Assembly: GCA_014379625.1 (NCBI GenBank)
Contig: JACMLJ010000041.1
Location: forward strand, 62,001-126,000
Reading direction: 5' to 3'
Length of the DNA stretch: 64,000 nt
Source: Ferruginibacter sp.
GTDB lineage: Bacteria > Bacteroidota > Bacteroidia > Chitinophagales > Chitinophagaceae
How positions within the stretch are numbered: the first letter of the stretch is position 1; each line of letters begins with the position of its first letter. The position numbers were made by a program, and so were the translations under genes. Positions 62,519 to 64,000 of this stretch are shown in pieces. The notes beneath the pieces are model-generated. The model was given only the letters and a program-made list of their open reading frames with translations, ran no database searches and was not told the DNA's origin.

Positions 62519-63331
62519 ATGATAAAAGTAATAGGCATCCCTTTTGATTCAAATTCATCTTTTTTAAAAGGGCCTGCGCATGCACCTACACGAATTGGTT
62601 TAATGGCACACGAAGGCTCTACGAATGCTTACGCTGAAAGTGGTAAGGAAATTATAAGTGGAAAAAATTATGAAGACCTCGGTGATATCGCCTTTAAAGG
62701 CACTAATTCTGCCGATGCTTTTGGCCTCATCAAACGGGCGATAACTGCGGAACTGGTACAACCGGTTAAAATTTTCTGTTATGGTGGAGACCATTCCGTT
62801 TCTTACCCGGTAATTGATGCCTTTACTGAAAAGTACCCCAATTTAAATGTGCTGCACCTGGATGCCCATGCGGATCTTTATGAAAATTTCTACGATAACC
62901 CCTACTCTCATGCCTCGCCATTTGCAAGACTCCTGGAAAAAGGAAAAATAAAGTCTTTAACCCAGGTGGGTATCCGAACACTAAACAGGCACCAGCGGGA
63001 ACAGGCGGATAAATATGGCGTGAAAATTATTGACATGAAAAAATTCAATTTCGATTTTGTAAAAAAACTACAGGCGCCTTTATATGTTTCTTTAGATATA
63101 GATGTGCTGGATCCCGCATATGCACCCGGCGTGTCTCACCACGAACCAGGCGGACTAAGCACGAGGGACCTGATCAGGATCATCCAAAATATTGAGGTAC
63201 AAATTGTGGGCGCCGACCTGGTAGAGTATAACCCGATCAGGGATATTAATAATATGACCGCGATGGTCTGTTACAAACTTTTTAAAGAGTTGATTGATAA
63301 GATGTCTGAAGCCCCATCCCTTAAAACATAG
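62519..63331 (+). CDS. Ureohydrolase-family protein (agmatinase/formiminoglutamase-like)
   Basis: A binuclear manganese enzyme hydrolysing a guanidino or formimino group. Every metal ligand expected in the arginase fold is present: His 92 in YGGDHS, Asp 115, His 117 and Asp 119 in LDAHADLY, and Asp 193 and Asp 195 in SLDIDVLDPAYAPG. The GVSHHEPGGLSTRD segment that follows is also typical. It has 270 residues, within the family range. Which substrate it uses (agmatine, arginine, formiminoglutamate) cannot be read from the sequence; the DPAYAPG/HHEPGG pattern leans towards agmatinase-type. It is unrelated to the glycan locus. It is followed by a 285-base gap before the DtxR-type gene. Confidence 0.9.
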   Translation: MIKVIGIPFDSNSSFLKGPAHAPTRIGLMAHEGSTNAYAESGKEIISGKNYEDLGDIAFKGTNSADAFGLIKRAITAELVQPVKIFCYGGDHSVSYPVIDAFTEKYPNLNVLHLDAHADLYENFYDNPYSHASPFARLLEKGKIKSLTQVGIRTLNRHQREQADKYGVKIIDMKKFNFDFVKKLQAPLYVSLDIDVLDPAYAPGVSHHEPGGLSTRDLIRIIQNIEVQIVGADLVEYNPIRDINNMTAMVCYKLFKELIDKMSEAPSLKT

Positions 63332-63562
63332 TTAGAAGCACCTGCAAAAAATGAAAAATATTTGTACCGGTTATTATTCTAAATTATTTGGATAACTTTA
63401 AAAATAACGGGTATCCGGCCGCCATATCATTGATTTTACAGTGAGGTGAAAGTTTTAGGATTACTGCGTTTTCCAAAAAAGGCAGATTAATCAATACCGG
63501 GGGGCTTCGATTTTATAACCCACCCGTTTAACCTGTACTTTCAGTCGGCCAGCGCTCAAATT

Positions 63563-63611
63563 TTTGGAAAAACCGCCATTATTTTTTAGGTTTGTCTAAA
63601 TTTTAATTTAG
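63563..63611 (+). promoter_or_regulatory. Promoter with overlapping palindromic operator for the DtxR-type regulator
   Basis: TTTG (63563-63566), a 20-base spacer and TAGGTTTG (63587-63594) match the Bacteroidota -33/-7 consensus at proper spacing, with the start site expected near 63600. Overlapping the -7 box is TTTAGGTTTGTCTAAA (63585-63600), which resembles known DtxR-family boxes. It is followed directly by a second palindrome, CTAAATT-TT-AATTTAG (63596-63611), ending 5 bases before the ATG. Together they suggest metal-dependent self-repression; this is inferred from sequence and context. Confidence 0.6.
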
Positions 63612-63616
63612 TCGAT

Positions 63617-64000
63617 ATGAATTTTTCGGTGTCAGAAGAAAATTATATTAAAAGCATCTATCACCTGCAGCAGCAAACCGATCTGGTTACCACCAATTCG
63701 CTGGCCAATGAATTACAAACCAGGCCCGCCTCCGTAACGGATATGCTTAAAAAACTACAGGTAAAGAAAATCCTTGAATATGAAAAATACAAAGGCTTCC
63801 GGTTGAATGCTTCGGGCAAAAAAGTGGCGTTAAGTATCGTGAGACGCCACCGGTTATGGGAGTACTTTTTAGTTACTAAACTGGGCTTTGAGTGGGACAA
63901 GGTACACGCCATCGCCGAAGAACTGGAGCACGTAAGCAGTCCGGAACTGATCCGAAAATTAGATGACTTTCTCAACCATCCAACCGCAGATCCGCACGGC
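63617..64000 (+). CDS. DtxR/MntR-family metal-dependent transcriptional repressor, 5' part (runs off right edge)
   Basis: First 128 codons of an iron- or manganese-sensing repressor. Seen: the N-terminal winged helix (about 1-65) with SEENYIKSIYHLQQ, VTTNSLANELQTRPASVTDM and GFRLNASGKKVA, then the dimerisation and metal-binding domain with RRHRLWEYFL, VHAIAEELEHVSSPEL and LDDFLNHPTADPHG, which carry the His and Glu metal ligands of the family. The gene continues past the window. The start at 63617 is fixed by the family-typical N terminus and by the promoter just upstream. Whether it responds to manganese or iron cannot be told from this part. Confidence 0.93.
   Translation, partial: MNFSVSEENYIKSIYHLQQQTDLVTTNSLANELQTRPASVTDMLKKLQVKKILEYEKYKGFRLNASGKKVALSIVRRHRLWEYFLVTKLGFEWDKVHAIAEELEHVSSPELIRKLDDFLNHPTADPHG

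Noticed and set aside
1..64000. Prophage, conjugative element or insertion sequence with its own transposase
   Set aside because: No integrase, transposase, relaxase or structural phage gene is visible; only small non-coding repeats are present.

Overview
The window looks like chromosomal DNA of a plant-biomass-degrading Bacteroidota, probably from the Chitinophagaceae. The support is four SusC-type genes plus one more cut by the left edge, four SusD lipoproteins, two hybrid two-component regulators with beta-propeller sensors, an ECF sigma/FecR pair, C-terminal type IX secretion (T9SS) tails, and promoters of the Bacteroidota TAnnTTTG kind. Most of it (about 1-60.5 kb) reads as one large glycan-utilisation region. 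Two GH74-type endo-xyloglucanases, a PA14-containing GH31 of the alpha-xylosidase type, GH42-like and GH2 beta-galactosidase candidates and a fucosidase-like enzyme make plant xyloglucan the most likely substrate. The substrate is inferred from enzyme families; nothing here proves it.

Layout. Minus strand, 1-6.0 kb: a susC/susD/susC cassette cut by the left edge, downstream of its own promoter. 6.5-10.7 kb: hybrid regulator 1. 10.7-11.6 kb: non-coding, with a 304-bp symmetric palindromic element. Minus strand, 32.8 to 11.6 kb: GH31, short SusC, SusD, long SusC, SusD, GH74, GH42-like, GH2. Its susCDsusCD core is a paralogue of the left-edge cassette. Minus strand, 42.9 to 33.1 kb: second GH74, a beta-propeller protein, a GH2 enzyme with a C-terminal amidotransferase-like domain, an SUMF1-like protein and a Tat-exported protein of unknown function. 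Plus strand, 43.9-50.8 kb: ECF sigma factor, FecR anti-sigma, SusC with an STN domain, SusD, then a terminator. Plus strand, 51.0-56.1 kb: beta-helix (GH141-like) protein with PDZ domain, fucosidase-like enzyme, SGNH esterase. Minus strand, 60.4-56.3 kb: hybrid regulator 2. From 60.6 kb onward the genes look unrelated to the locus: alpha-glucan phosphorylase-like, agmatinase-like, and a DtxR-type regulator cut by the right edge.

How it may work. GH74 enzymes with T9SS tails would cut xyloglucan at or outside the cell surface. SusD lipoproteins and SusC channels would bind and import oligosaccharides. Periplasmic GH31, GH42, GH2 and fucosidase-like enzymes would trim side chains, and the SGNH enzyme could remove acetyl groups. 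The main regulatory observation is that the three minus-strand transcripts share a promoter. A TAnnTTTG-type -7 box lies exactly 20 bases from a conserved GGTAG-containing upstream block in all three, with a longer conserved block beyond it. This is a good candidate for the binding site of one or both hybrid regulators. The plus-strand SusC/SusD pair probably uses sigma/anti-sigma surface signalling instead.

Small palindromic, MITE-like elements lie between genes. One family has two copies in opposite orientation at 34.3 and 56.2 kb, bracketing about 22 kb. I see no tRNA, rRNA, CRISPR array, transposase, integrase or phage gene.
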